Source of the DNA: JBCBAP01 sp038532435 | GTDB taxonomy: Bacteria; Pseudomonadota; Alphaproteobacteria; Rhodobacterales; Rhodobacteraceae | Direction: 5' to 3' | Length of the DNA stretch: 46,179 nucleotides | Assembly (NCBI GenBank): GCA_038532435.1 | Contig: JBCBAP010000027.1 | Coordinates: 1-46,179, forward strand | Shown here: one piece after another, positions 7,786 to 17,927 of the stretch | Numbering within the stretch: the stretch's first letter is position 1 | How the letters are laid out: the number at the start of each line of letters is the position of its first letter | Position numbers and translations under genes: made by a program | The notes under the pieces: model-generated | Database searches by the model: none | The model's input: the letters and a program-made list of their open reading frames with translations, nothing else | What the model was told of the DNA's origin: nothing

Positions 7786-8328
7786 CTACTTCCGCCGCTT
7801 GTGCTCTTCAAGCCGCGGCATGATCTCCACGAAGTTGCAGGGGCGGTGCCGGTAATCGAGCTGCCACTTCAGGATCTCGTCCCACCCATCCTTGCACGCG
7901 CCCGAGGAGCCGGGCAGTGCGAACATGTAGGTCCCGTTCGCGACCCCGCCGCAGGCGCGGGACTGCACGGCGGAGGTGCCGATCTTGGCCATGGAGACGT
8001 GGGTGAAGACCGTGCCGAAGGCATCGATCTCCTTCTCATAGACGTCCCGGTGTGCCTCGACGGTCACGTCCCGCCCGGTCAGGCCGGTGCCACCGGTGGA
8101 GATGACCACGTCCACGTCGGCCCGCTCGGACCAGGCCCGAAGCTGAGCTGCGATCTCCGCCCGCTCATCGCGCACGATCCGCCGATCGACGAGGCGATGA
8201 CCCGCCTCCTCCAGCCGCCCGGCGAGCACATCGCCGGAACGGTCTTCGGCGAGGCTGCGGGTGTCGGACACGGTGAGGATCGCAATGCCCACGGGGATAA
8301 ATTCCCGGCTTTCGTCGATCCGGCTCAT
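7786..8328 (-). CDS. moaB: molybdenum cofactor biosynthesis protein MoaB
   Basis: A 180-aa MoaB/Mog-type protein that acts in the adenylylation/insertion stage of molybdopterin cofactor synthesis. The molybdopterin-binding core is visible: VGIAILTVSDTR, VVISTGGTGLTGRDVTVEA and FALPGSSGACKDGWDEIL. The ATG at 8328 overlaps the TGA of the upstream uracil-DNA glycosylase gene as ATGA, so the two genes are translationally coupled. The longer upstream frame lies inside that gene and is not used. The protein ends in a basic tail (EEHKRRK). No other molybdenum genes are in the window. Confidence 0.92.
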   Translation of the reverse strand: MSRIDESREFIPVGIAILTVSDTRSLAEDRSGDVLAGRLEEAGHRLVDRRIVRDERAEIAAQLRAWSERADVDVVISTGGTGLTGRDVTVEAHRDVYEKEIDAFGTVFTHVSMAKIGTSAVQSRACGGVANGTYMFALPGSSGACKDGWDEILKWQLDYRHRPCNFVEIMPRLEEHKRRK

Positions 8329-9131
8329 GACGCCCCCCTCAACCGTGCTTGCACCTCCAGGAGATCGCGCCAGACCTCCCGCTTCTTCAGCGGATCGCGC
8401 AGCAGCGCCGCGGGGTGGAAGGTCGCCATGGCAGGGATCCCTTGAACCTCTTCCCACTTGCCGCGGCGCCGGGTGATGCCGTCCTTGGTATCGAAGAGCG
8501 TCTTCATCGCCGCGTTGCCCATGCAAAGCAGGACCCGGGGGGCGGCAAGCTCGATATGACGCATCAGAAACGCTTTCATCATCGCCATCTCGTCCGTGGA
8601 AGGGTCACGGTTCTGAGGCGGCCGCCAGGGCAAAACGTTGGTGATGTAGGCTCCAGCCTCCGGGCTTTCGACCTTGCGATCGCGGGAGATGGCGGCGAGC
8701 ATCCGGTCGAGGAGCTGGCCCGACCGCCCAACGAAGGGCAGCCCCGCGCGGTCCTCCTCGGCCCCCGGAGCCTCCCCGACGATCATCAGATCGGCAGTCG
8801 CGTGGCCATCGCAGAAGACGAAGTTACGCGCGCCTTTCTTGAGCGCACAGCCGTCGAACGCCTCCATCCCCGCGCGCAGGGCCTCGAGTGTGGCCGCCCC
8901 TGCGGCGATGCGTGCAGCGGTCGAGACAGCAGCATCCTCGGTGACCGGGGGCGCAACCCTGGCCGCACGGACCTCCACGGGCGCAGTCGGCTCTGCTGCA
9001 AGGGGCGGAGGTGCCGGTGTCTCGTACCGGTTCACCGGGGCATCTAGAATTGCCTCATCCGCACCGAGCTCGACCTGCCAGGCAAGTGCCGCGAGCGCGT
9101 CCGCGACGTGTGGAGGAAAGGAGGAGGCCAT
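8325..9131 (-). CDS. uracil-DNA glycosylase, family-4-like
   Basis: A 268-aa protein with the family-4 UDG signature: motif A GEAPGAEEDRAGLPFVGRSG, the TNVLPWRPPQNRDP segment, LLCMGNAAMKTLF and motif B FHPAALLRDPLKKREVWRDL. It would excise uracil from DNA as the first step of base-excision repair. The first 85 or so residues are an Ala/Pro-rich extension. Oddity: the four cysteines that hold a [4Fe-4S] cluster in classical family-4 enzymes are not recognisable. The usual N-terminal C-x2-C is GCALKK, the C in K-C-RPP is a Trp, and the next ligand region reads MMKAFL. Only three Cys occur in the whole protein. I recall alphaproteobacterial relatives with this reading, so it may be a cluster-less subclass. 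The start ATG 9131 is the only good one. Confidence 0.88.
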   Translation of the reverse strand: MASSFPPHVADALAALAWQVELGADEAILDAPVNRYETPAPPPLAAEPTAPVEVRAARVAPPVTEDAAVSTAARIAAGAATLEALRAGMEAFDGCALKKGARNFVFCDGHATADLMIVGEAPGAEEDRAGLPFVGRSGQLLDRMLAAISRDRKVESPEAGAYITNVLPWRPPQNRDPSTDEMAMMKAFLMRHIELAAPRVLLCMGNAAMKTLFDTKDGITRRRGKWEEVQGIPAMATFHPAALLRDPLKKREVWRDLLEVQARLRGAS

Positions 9132-9154
9132 ACCCGTAGTCTACGTCGTCGCGC

Positions 9155-9781
9155 TCAGGGCACAAGCGTGTCCCGTGCGCGCACCCGCTCAAGCCACCGG
9201 TGGGTCGCCCCATGCTCCTCCGGCACGGGGGTGCGGATCGTGCGCATGAAATCGACGGTCACGAGGGCTGTGATATCCGCGACCGTAAATCGGTCGCCAG
9301 CCAGATAGTCCTTATCCTCCAGCGACGCATTCAGCCACACGAGTCCCCGGGCAACCCGCGGTCCGTTCGCCTCCGCCCAGGCAGGACATTGTTCCTCCAT
9401 CACTGCCATTGCCGGGTTACCGTGGCGCAGAACCGAGGCGACGGGAAACATGAGCTGAAACTCTACCCGCCGCGACCACATCTCGATCCGCGCGGTCTCT
9501 AGGGGATCGCGTCCCATCAGGTTTGGTTCCGGATGGAGCGCCTCGAGGTATCGGCAGATCGCGACCGTCTCGGTCAGGAAGCTGCCATCCTCGAGCGCGA
9601 GGGCGGGCACGTTGTGACTGCCGACGCGGTCCTTATGGGCCGCAAACTGCTCCCCGGTCATGATGTCGACGGGCGTGACCGGGAGGGAGATTTCCTTCTC
9701 CGCCATGAAAATGCGCACCCGTCGGGGGTTCGGGGCCCGGGGGGTGTCGTGCAACATAACGGGGCTAGGAAGGTCGGTCAT
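9155..9781 (-). CDS. glutathione S-transferase-like protein
   Basis: A 208-aa GST-fold protein. The N-terminal thioredoxin-like domain includes the cis-Pro region HNVPALAL and the glutathione gamma-Glu-binding pair in GSFLTETVAICRYLEALHP. The C-terminal all-helical domain has DRFTVADITALVTVDF, which contains the conserved N-capping motif and Asp of GSTs. The longer frame starts upstream, but ATG 9781 has AGGAG 10 nt before it and starts right at the GST domain. Substrate and class are unclear. The neighbouring udg gene begins 23 nt downstream on the same strand, so cotranscription is possible. Confidence 0.88.
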   Translation of the reverse strand: MTDLPSPVMLHDTPRAPNPRRVRIFMAEKEISLPVTPVDIMTGEQFAAHKDRVGSHNVPALALEDGSFLTETVAICRYLEALHPEPNLMGRDPLETARIEMWSRRVEFQLMFPVASVLRHGNPAMAVMEEQCPAWAEANGPRVARGLVWLNASLEDKDYLAGDRFTVADITALVTVDFMRTIRTPVPEEHGATHRWLERVRARDTLVP

Positions 9782-9862
9782 GTGGGCGGGCTCCTGTCGC
9801 GTCGGGCGCACAGTGAACCCCGGGACGCGGGCCATTGCAAGCACGCGTCTCCCTTAATGGTA

Positions 9863-9894
9863 TCCGCGGCCCGCCCGGGGGGGCGGGCCGCGGA
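9863..9894 (-). terminator. perfect 14-bp hairpin downstream of the PRC-barrel gene
   Basis: TCCGCGGCCCGCCC (9863-9876) and its exact complement (9881-9894) flank a GGGG loop. It lies 48 nt after the stop of the minus-strand PRC-barrel gene and before the GST gene. No U-tract follows on the minus strand, so it may stabilise the mRNA 3' end or act with Rho. Confidence 0.45.
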
Positions 9895-9942
9895 CTGGAA
9901 GCGCGGGTCGTCCGGGGGGACCCACGCCCCCCTCCACCCGCC

Positions 9943-10392
9943 TTAGCCGCTAAAGGCAGGGAGGCTGTCGACCTCTGCCGCTGTCAGGTTGATCGTCACC
10001 TGAAGCGCACCGGTCTCGGTATCCGCGCGGATTGTCGTCATCTCCACCGGCACGAGCTTGGTGTCGCCCACCAGGCCGAAGAAACGGCTGGTGTCCACGG
10101 CGATGTTCATTGGTACGCCCTGGTCATCGGCACTCATCCCGGTCACCTCGCCGATGTTGATCCCGTCAGAGGACATTGTCTCCGCCCCCACGAGCATCTC
10201 CTCGGTGACATCCGTCGCAGCGAGCTCGACGAGCGCGCCCTCACCGGCCGGAGCCGTGCCATCACCGACCATGGGCGCCGTGCCTTCGACCGTCGGTGCC
10301 TCTGGCGTTGCCGGAAGCGTGTCGGTCTGGGCATTGGCGGCCAAGGCCACGAGGCCTGCACTGATCAGAACCGCAAGTGCGATACGCATCAT
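9943..10392 (-). CDS. exported PRC-barrel domain protein
   Basis: A protein of 148-149 aa. It has a clear signal peptide (MRIALAVLISAGLVALAANA, cleavage after ANA). A Pro/Thr/Glu-rich linker follows (about residues 24-45), then one PRC-barrel-type domain (SSDGINIGEVTGMSADDQGV ... KLVPVEMTTIRADTETGAL). PRC-barrel modules occur in photosynthetic reaction centre H subunits, RimM and many small periplasmic proteins of this order. The role of the latter is mostly unknown, so no function is assigned. The start is ATG 10392 or the next codon 10389; AAGGAG lies 5 or 8 nt upstream, respectively. The larger frame to 10539 is rejected because it buries the signal peptide. Confidence 0.78.
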   Translation of the reverse strand: MMRIALAVLISAGLVALAANAQTDTLPATPEAPTVEGTAPMVGDGTAPAGEGALVELAATDVTEEMLVGAETMSSDGINIGEVTGMSADDQGVPMNIAVDTSRFFGLVGDTKLVPVEMTTIRADTETGALQVTINLTAAEVDSLPAFSG

Positions 10393-10747
10393 AGGATCTC
10401 CTTCCCACTGTTCGATCCAGTCGCCGGGGCACCCCCACGGTGCCGCTGGCTGGGTCGGCACGCACAAGCGCTGCCGACATCCCCGATCTAGCAACAGCGA
10501 CCGGGTGGCGGAACCTGCCCTCTCGGGGTCGTGAAGCAAAAAACCGTTTTCGTTGAATGGTTTGGCGGAAATCCGCTGACCCGCCCTGCCCGGTCACCGA
10601 CTGTTCCACCGGTGCAATTGGTCTGACAGATCCGGGCGGCTGGTGGCGGGAACTCGCCGACAGATGCGGAAGGCTTAGTCGGCGGGGCCCCGACTCAAAA
10701 CGGCGCCCCTGCGGGGGCGCCGTCTCAGTCTGCTCAGGGAAACCGGA
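10393..10747. other. intergenic region between ccr and the PRC-barrel gene
   Basis: These 355 nt separate two minus-strand genes. They contain the ccr terminator at 10697-10723 and, presumably, the promoter of the PRC-barrel gene. A short GCGGA-AA-TCCGC hairpin sits near 10566. No credible gene is seen. Confidence 0.5.
10697..10723 (-). terminator. intrinsic terminator of ccr
   Basis: ACGGCGCCCC (10700-10709) pairs perfectly with GGGGCGCCGT (10714-10723) around a TGCG loop. On the minus strand it is followed by TTTT (10700-10697). It lies 25 nt after the ccr stop codon. Confidence 0.8.
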
Positions 10748-12037
10748 TCAGGTGCGGGACGCTTCGACCGCATCCTCGAAGGTGCGCAGCCCGGTCCGGG
10801 GCGCGCTCACCAGCACTGACATGTTGCCCGGCTTGTGTTCGTTCTTACGCATCTTGGTGTGGGCGGCGGGCAGATCGTTCCACTCGAACACCTCGGACAT
10901 GCACGGATCGAGCCGGCGCTCGACCATGAGCTGGTTCGCTGCCGCCGCCTGCTTGAGGTTTGCGAAGTGAGAGCCCTGAAGCCGCTTCTGGTGCATCCAC
11001 ATGTAGCGGGCGTCGACCGTGAGGTTGTAGCCCGTGGTGCCTGCGCAGATCACGACCATTCCGCCCCGCTTCACGACGAAGGACGATACGGGGAACGTCG
11101 CCTCGCCGGGATGTTCGAACACCATGTCGACATTGTTGCCCTTGCCGGTGAACTCCCAGATCGCCTTGCCGAACTTACGGGTCTCGTTGAACCACTCCTT
11201 GTATTCGGGGGTGTTCACCTCCGGCAACTGGCCCCAGCACTTGAAGTCCTTGCGGTTGATGACGCCCTTCGCGCCGAGGGACATGACAAAGTCGCGCTTG
11301 TCCTCGTCGGAGATCACACCGATCGCGTTTGCCCCGGCGGTGTTGACAAGCTGGATGGCGTAGGAGCCGAGGCCGCCGGACGCCCCCCAGACCAGCACGT
11401 TCTGCCCGGGCTTGAGCTCATGGGGGTGGTGACCGAAGAGCATCCGGTAGGCGGTTGCGAGGGTCAGCGTGTAGCACGCGCCCTCCTCCCACGTCAGGTG
11501 CTTGGGCCGCGGCATAAGCTGCTGGGCCTGCACGTTGGTGAACTGGGCAAAGGAGCCGTCCGGCGTCTCATATCCCCAGATCCGCTGCGAAGGGGAGTAC
11601 ATCGGATCGCCGCCGTTGCAGTGCTCGTCGTCGCCATCATCCTGGTTGCAGTGGATGACGACCTCGTCACCGACCTTCCAGCGCTTCACCTTGTCGCCGA
11701 CCGCCCAGACGATGCCCGACGCGTCGGAGCCCGCGATGTGATAGGGCGCACCGTGGCCGTCGAAGGGAGAGATCGGCACGCCAAGGCCTGCCCAGACGCC
11801 ATTGTAGTTGATGCCCGCGGCCATGACGAAGACCAAAACCTCGTGGCTGTCGAGCGTTGGGACGTCCACGACTTCGCAGGCAAACGCCTTGTCCGGCTCG
11901 CCGTGCCGCTCCCGCCGGATGGTCCAGGCGTACATCTGCTTGGGCACATGGCCGAGCGGCGGGATCTCTCCAACCTCGTAGAGGTCCTTCTGGGGCGCAT
12001 CATATGCGACGGGTGCGGCGGGACCATCGAGGGCCAT
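10748..12037 (-). CDS. ccr: crotonyl-CoA carboxylase/reductase
   Basis: A 429-aa enzyme of the medium-chain dehydrogenase/reductase family. It reductively carboxylates crotonyl-CoA with NADPH and CO2 to (2S)-ethylmalonyl-CoA, the key step of the ethylmalonyl-CoA pathway for acetyl-CoA assimilation. The sequence follows Rhodobacter Ccr closely: MALDGPAAPVAYDAPQKDLY, MYAWTIRRERHGEPDKAF, the NADPH-binding LVWGASGGLGSYAIQLV, and the C-terminal HKPGNMSVLVSAPRTGLRTF. Of two consecutive ATGs (12040, 12037) the second gives the usual N-terminus (MALD) and an 8-nt gap to AAAGGAG. It is divergent from ecm, the enzyme two steps later. It ends before a strong terminator, so it is monocistronic. Confidence 0.97.
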   Translation of the reverse strand: MALDGPAAPVAYDAPQKDLYEVGEIPPLGHVPKQMYAWTIRRERHGEPDKAFACEVVDVPTLDSHEVLVFVMAAGINYNGVWAGLGVPISPFDGHGAPYHIAGSDASGIVWAVGDKVKRWKVGDEVVIHCNQDDGDDEHCNGGDPMYSPSQRIWGYETPDGSFAQFTNVQAQQLMPRPKHLTWEEGACYTLTLATAYRMLFGHHPHELKPGQNVLVWGASGGLGSYAIQLVNTAGANAIGVISDEDKRDFVMSLGAKGVINRKDFKCWGQLPEVNTPEYKEWFNETRKFGKAIWEFTGKGNNVDMVFEHPGEATFPVSSFVVKRGGMVVICAGTTGYNLTVDARYMWMHQKRLQGSHFANLKQAAAANQLMVERRLDPCMSEVFEWNDLPAAHTKMRKNEHKPGNMSVLVSAPRTGLRTFEDAVEASRT

Positions 12038-12370
12038 CATGTGAACTCCTTTGAGCAGCACGCTTGGGTGCGGAATATGGAGACGCAATTATCGTGCGTC
12101 GTGATGATGGTTTATGTAACGATAGTTCGCAGGCGTTCAAGCGGTTTCTTGTGCAGCGCGGCAAGAGAGATGGATTTTAACGATGAATTCCCCTGCCGGT
12201 TGCCCGGATCAGGCTGGATCGCGCTCAGATTGCCTCCGTCAGACCTTCGATCCGCGGAAAAGCGAATCAATGGCGACATAAAATCTCTCTGGTAATTTCC
12301 TTCACGATATTTTATTTCGTGCTGGATACGCTGCATCGCAGCAGACCGCAACCGCCGACCGGAGTTCACA
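12038..12370. promoter_or_regulatory. divergent ccr/ecm promoter region with two inverted repeats
   Basis: These 333 nt are AT-richer than their surroundings, notably around 12250-12320, and must contain both promoters. Inverted repeats are GACGCA-N7-TGCGTC (12082-12100, near ccr) and CACGA-N9-TCGTG (12303-12321, near ecm). Read outward from each gene, both contain CACGATA followed by an AT-rich step, so one regulator may act on both genes (inference). The ribosome-binding regions are also alike: GGAGTTCACATG for ccr and GGAGTTCACAATG for ecm. No gene is seen here. Confidence 0.45.
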
Positions 12371-14338
<1,968 letters not shown>

Positions 14339-14392
14339 CTGCCCGATCCGCACGGAACGTGCTAGTGTCCGGTCCCAGACGACGGGCACAGA

Positions 14393-15958
14393 ATGAAAAC
14401 CAGAAGACCGACCTACACCGATCCAAGCTCCGCGCGGCAGAATGGCCCGCTGCGCGCGGGCCCCGGTGATGCGGAGCTGGCAACCCTGCAGCTCGCCGCC
14501 GACGAGGCCCCTCAGGTTGCGCAGCTTGCCCGGCTGCAGGCGGCGGCACCGGATGTTTTCTCCACCACGACCCTCCAGGGGATGTTTGGCTTTGAACTGG
14601 AGCTTGCCGTCCCGATCTGGACGGGCGACAGCGTCGAGACCCGCAACGAGGCACATCTCGGCAAGGATCTCCACATCCACGAGGGCAAGGAGGTGCATGC
14701 GGTCGAGGACCACATCAAGGGCCCCGGCTGGACCGCCCCGCAGTCGATCGTCGAGATCGTGACAAGCGCGAAGGATGAGTTCGATCCCAAGGCGCTCAAT
14801 CCGATGATGGAGGCGAAGGATCTTGCGGACAGGATCGGGTCCGCGACCAACGGCCTCACCAAGCACCGCAAGACGAGCGAGGTGTTCAGCCCGGGGGTGG
14901 AGGGGGTCTCTATCGGCCTCACCGGCACGGGGGCCGACGCGCAGTCCCTCGATGCAAACGTGCAGGCGACCTACGCGGTGTCTCCCGAAGCCTTGCCGGA
15001 GCTGATGCACCGCATCGCGCGGAAGGACCGCGGGCCGGAGACCCACGAGCGGAAGGACGACTACGGGGCTAAGGTTCTGACCATCGCACTGGAACGTGCC
15101 AGCATCGTCATGGGCCAGATGAAGGCGGCACATGCGCCAAATCTCGCGGCTCTGGTGCACCTTCTGACACTGTACCTTGTTGCCGGGGATCCGAAGAATG
15201 CCGCCTACGGACGGCTCGACAAGAACTACATCCCGTTCCTGATCCGGCACTCCTTGGCGACCCTGCGCAACCGGCTCAAGTTGACACCGGCGGAAGGCGA
15301 GTTTCTCGCCGATGACGCCCGCCGCGGGAAACTGATCGACACCCTCCTAAAGGCCACCGCAAGAGGGGCGGGCGAGCTTCTCCTGCCCTTCTCCAAGGAT
15401 GTGACGGCCGGTGCATGGCTGGAAGGCGTGCTGACGGGCACGGCGGATCCAATGCCCGCCAAATGGGGCCTCATGCGCAACATCGACCCCGAGCCGGTGG
15501 GGCCGAAGGACGACAGCCGCCTCGGCATCGTCGGCGAAGAACGGACCATCCCGCCGCCTGAAGGGCGCGTCGGCCTGGGCAACGCGATACCACCCGGGCA
15601 GTGGATGACGTTGGCGAAGAACCAGATGATCAAACTGCAGGAGTTGAACCGTAAGAGGCCGCTCCCTCCCAGCAGCGAGGGGGCAAGCGCGTCTGCCGAA
15701 GGATCCGGGGAACCGCGGATCGATATCGCCTCGATCAGCGATGCGATCCCGAGCGGCTTCGCCAAGCCGACCGGGAAGATCACCATCGAAAAAACGCTGG
15801 AGATCGGGCTTAAGGTCAGAACGGCGGAAGGCGAGGTGCTTAAGCTGGAAAAGCGGATGGACCTGGGCAAGTTCAATGGCTTCACGACCGTGACGATGGC
15901 GTTGACCAAGGGCACACCGCTGCGCGACGGCACGGAAGTGAGTATCGTCGACGAGTGA
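14393..15958 (+). CDS. orphan eCIS-effector-like protein with amidoligase-like core (putative)
   Basis: A 521-aa protein that I could not place in a characterised family. Residues 1-35 are basic and disordered. At about 32-50 the segment LQLAADEAPQVAQLARLQAA closely resembles the ADxSPQvaQLxxLQa leader seen in proteins linked to extracellular contractile injection systems, often together with DUF4157 (family knowledge). At about 60-75, QGMFGFELELAVPIW resembles the opening strand of amidoligase_2 / glutamine-synthetase-fold proteins (FGxElE). It is followed by SIVEIVTSAKDEFDP (compare ElvTp) and a VQATYAVSPEALPEL strand-helix. Residues about 240-420 are helical. A Ser/Ala/Glu-rich linker (about 422-435) leads to a beta-rich tail. 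No signal peptide or membrane helix is visible. The Shine-Dalgarno sequence is weak. It lies 54 nt after ecm and could be read through from it. No sheath, tube, baseplate or AAA eCIS genes are in the window. It could instead be a non-secreted peptide ligase relative. Confidence 0.5.
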   Translation: MKTRRPTYTDPSSARQNGPLRAGPGDAELATLQLAADEAPQVAQLARLQAAAPDVFSTTTLQGMFGFELELAVPIWTGDSVETRNEAHLGKDLHIHEGKEVHAVEDHIKGPGWTAPQSIVEIVTSAKDEFDPKALNPMMEAKDLADRIGSATNGLTKHRKTSEVFSPGVEGVSIGLTGTGADAQSLDANVQATYAVSPEALPELMHRIARKDRGPETHERKDDYGAKVLTIALERASIVMGQMKAAHAPNLAALVHLLTLYLVAGDPKNAAYGRLDKNYIPFLIRHSLATLRNRLKLTPAEGEFLADDARRGKLIDTLLKATARGAGELLLPFSKDVTAGAWLEGVLTGTADPMPAKWGLMRNIDPEPVGPKDDSRLGIVGEERTIPPPEGRVGLGNAIPPGQWMTLAKNQMIKLQELNRKRPLPPSSEGASASAEGSGEPRIDIASISDAIPSGFAKPTGKITIEKTLEIGLKVRTAEGEVLKLEKRMDLGKFNGFTTVTMALTKGTPLRDGTEVSIVDE

Positions 15959-16049
15959 CAGCAACGGCAAGGCCCGGTGCCCCTCTTTGCGCTGGCCTGA
16001 CCGGGCAGGAGCGGCCAAGATGCACGCTCCAGCCGGAGGATTTCAGCCC

Positions 16050-17852
16050 ATGTTTCAGAGTTTCGCGCCCACGACGTCGCCGAAGACGGGAGCGGCACGC
16101 CTCGCAGCCTTGCGAGAGACCATGACGGCGGAAGGGCTCGACGGTTTCATGGTGCCCCGCGCGGATGCCCATCAGGGCGAAAATGTTGCGCCCCGGGATG
16201 AACGCCTCGCCTGGCTGACCGGCTTCACCGGCTCCGCCGGGTTCTGCATCGCGCTGCAGGGCACTGCCGGGGTGTTCGTCGACGGCCGCTACACGCTCCA
16301 GGTCCGCAACCAGGTCGACCTCGCCCAGTTCACGCCAGTGGACATGATCGATGTCCTAGCGGAGAAATGGCTGGAGGAGGTTCAGCCCGGCGGCGGTGTG
16401 ATCGGGTACGATCCCTGGCTGCACGGCACCGCAGAGATCGAGCGGCTTGAAGAGGCTTTGAAGGACAAGGGCTTCACATTTCGCCCGGGCGCAAACCTCA
16501 TCGACCGGATCTGGGAGGATCAGCCGGAACCGCCGCAGGCACAGGCCTGGGTACACCCGGCGGACATCGCCGGGCGCGATCACACGACAAAACGGATGGA
16601 CATCGCCGAAGCGCTGGCGTCTCGCGGCGCCGACGCAGCCCTGTTGAGCCTGCCGGATTCCATCGCGTGGCTTCTGAACATCCGCGGCGGGGACATCCCG
16701 CGCACCCCCGTGGCCCACGGGTTCGCGCTATTGTATCGGGACGGGACCGTGACGCTCTACGGTATGGAGGCCAAGCTGGGGCAGGACGTGCTGGCGCATC
16801 TGGGCAACGCCGTCACGGTCTCGCCCCTCTCTGAACTGGACGGGGACCTCTCGGCACTTGGAGGAAAGACCGTGAGCGTCGACCGGCGGACAGCGCCGGT
16901 GCGGCTGACGCGGCTGCTGCGGGACGCGGGCGCTCGCACGGACTGGCACGAACCCTGCGCACTTCCCAAGGCGCGCAAGACCGATGCGGAGCTCGACGGA
17001 ACCCGGGCCGCCCATCTGCGCGACGGGGCGGCGATGGCGCAGTTCCTCCACTGGATCGACGAGACTGTGGGCGATGGCGGGCTGACAGAGATAGACGTGG
17101 TCACCGAGCTTGAATCCATCCGGGGCCGGTCCGGCGCGCTCAAGGATATCTCCTTCGAGACGATCTGCGGCTCCGGCCCGAACGGTGCGATCGTGCACTA
17201 TCGGGTCACGACGGAGACGAACCGGCGGATCTCGCCCGGGGACATCCTGCTGGTCGACAGCGGGGCGCAGTACGCCGATGGGACCACGGACATTACGCGT
17301 ACCATCGCGACCGGCCCGGTGGATCCGGAGGCACGTCGCGCAGCCACGCTGGTGCTCAAGGGCATGATCGCGATCAGCGTCGCCCGCTGGCCAGCCGGGC
17401 TCGGCGGGCGGGACCTAGACAGCTTCGCTCGCCGCGCGCTCTGGTCCGCCGGGTTCGACTACGCCCACGGCACCGGTCACGGCGTCGGCGCCTACCTTGG
17501 CGTGCATGAGGGGCCGCAGAACCTGTCGCGCAGATCGACCCTGCCCTTCGAACCGGGCATGATCCTGTCGAACGAACCGGGCTACTACCGCGAAGGCGCC
17601 TTCGGCATCCGGATCGAAAACCTCGTGGTGGTGACCAAGCCCACGCCGATCCCCGGGGGCGATGCGCCGATGCTCGGGTTCGAGACGCTCACGCTCTGCC
17701 CCATTGATCGGCGGCTGATCGACCCTAAATTGCTGACAGACGATGAGCGGGCATGGTTCAACGCCTACCACGCCCGGGTGGCCGAGGCGCTCTCACCCCT
17801 CGTCCCGGACACGACACGCCGCTGGCTCGACCGGGCCTGCGCACCTCTCTGA
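16050..17852 (+). CDS. pepP: Xaa-Pro aminopeptidase (M24B)
   Basis: A 600-aa M24-family metallopeptidase of the three-domain type. It removes the N-terminal residue from peptides with proline in position two. Two creatinase-like N-terminal domains (about 15-320) carry AWLTGFTGSAGFC and SIAWLLNIRGGDIPRTP. The C-terminal pita-bread domain carries the dinuclear metal ligands: the two Asp of GAQYADGTTDITRT, the His of GTGHGVGAYLGVHEGP, the Glu of LSNEPGYY and the Glu of GIRIENLVVV. The larger frame begins at 15987, but ATG 16050 (MFQSFAPTTSP) has GGAGG upstream and fits the family start. It is a cytosolic peptide-turnover enzyme that stands alone between unrelated genes. Confidence 0.94.
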   Translation: MFQSFAPTTSPKTGAARLAALRETMTAEGLDGFMVPRADAHQGENVAPRDERLAWLTGFTGSAGFCIALQGTAGVFVDGRYTLQVRNQVDLAQFTPVDMIDVLAEKWLEEVQPGGGVIGYDPWLHGTAEIERLEEALKDKGFTFRPGANLIDRIWEDQPEPPQAQAWVHPADIAGRDHTTKRMDIAEALASRGADAALLSLPDSIAWLLNIRGGDIPRTPVAHGFALLYRDGTVTLYGMEAKLGQDVLAHLGNAVTVSPLSELDGDLSALGGKTVSVDRRTAPVRLTRLLRDAGARTDWHEPCALPKARKTDAELDGTRAAHLRDGAAMAQFLHWIDETVGDGGLTEIDVVTELESIRGRSGALKDISFETICGSGPNGAIVHYRVTTETNRRISPGDILLVDSGAQYADGTTDITRTIATGPVDPEARRAATLVLKGMIAISVARWPAGLGGRDLDSFARRALWSAGFDYAHGTGHGVGAYLGVHEGPQNLSRRSTLPFEPGMILSNEPGYYREGAFGIRIENLVVVTKPTPIPGGDAPMLGFETLTLCPIDRRLIDPKLLTDDERAWFNAYHARVAEALSPLVPDTTRRWLDRACAPL

Positions 17853-17927
17853 GACCAGTCAGACTGTGATACGCCTGTCATTGACGGGCCGTAGCCTGCC
17901 CGAAACAAAAAAGCTTTGGAGGACCGA

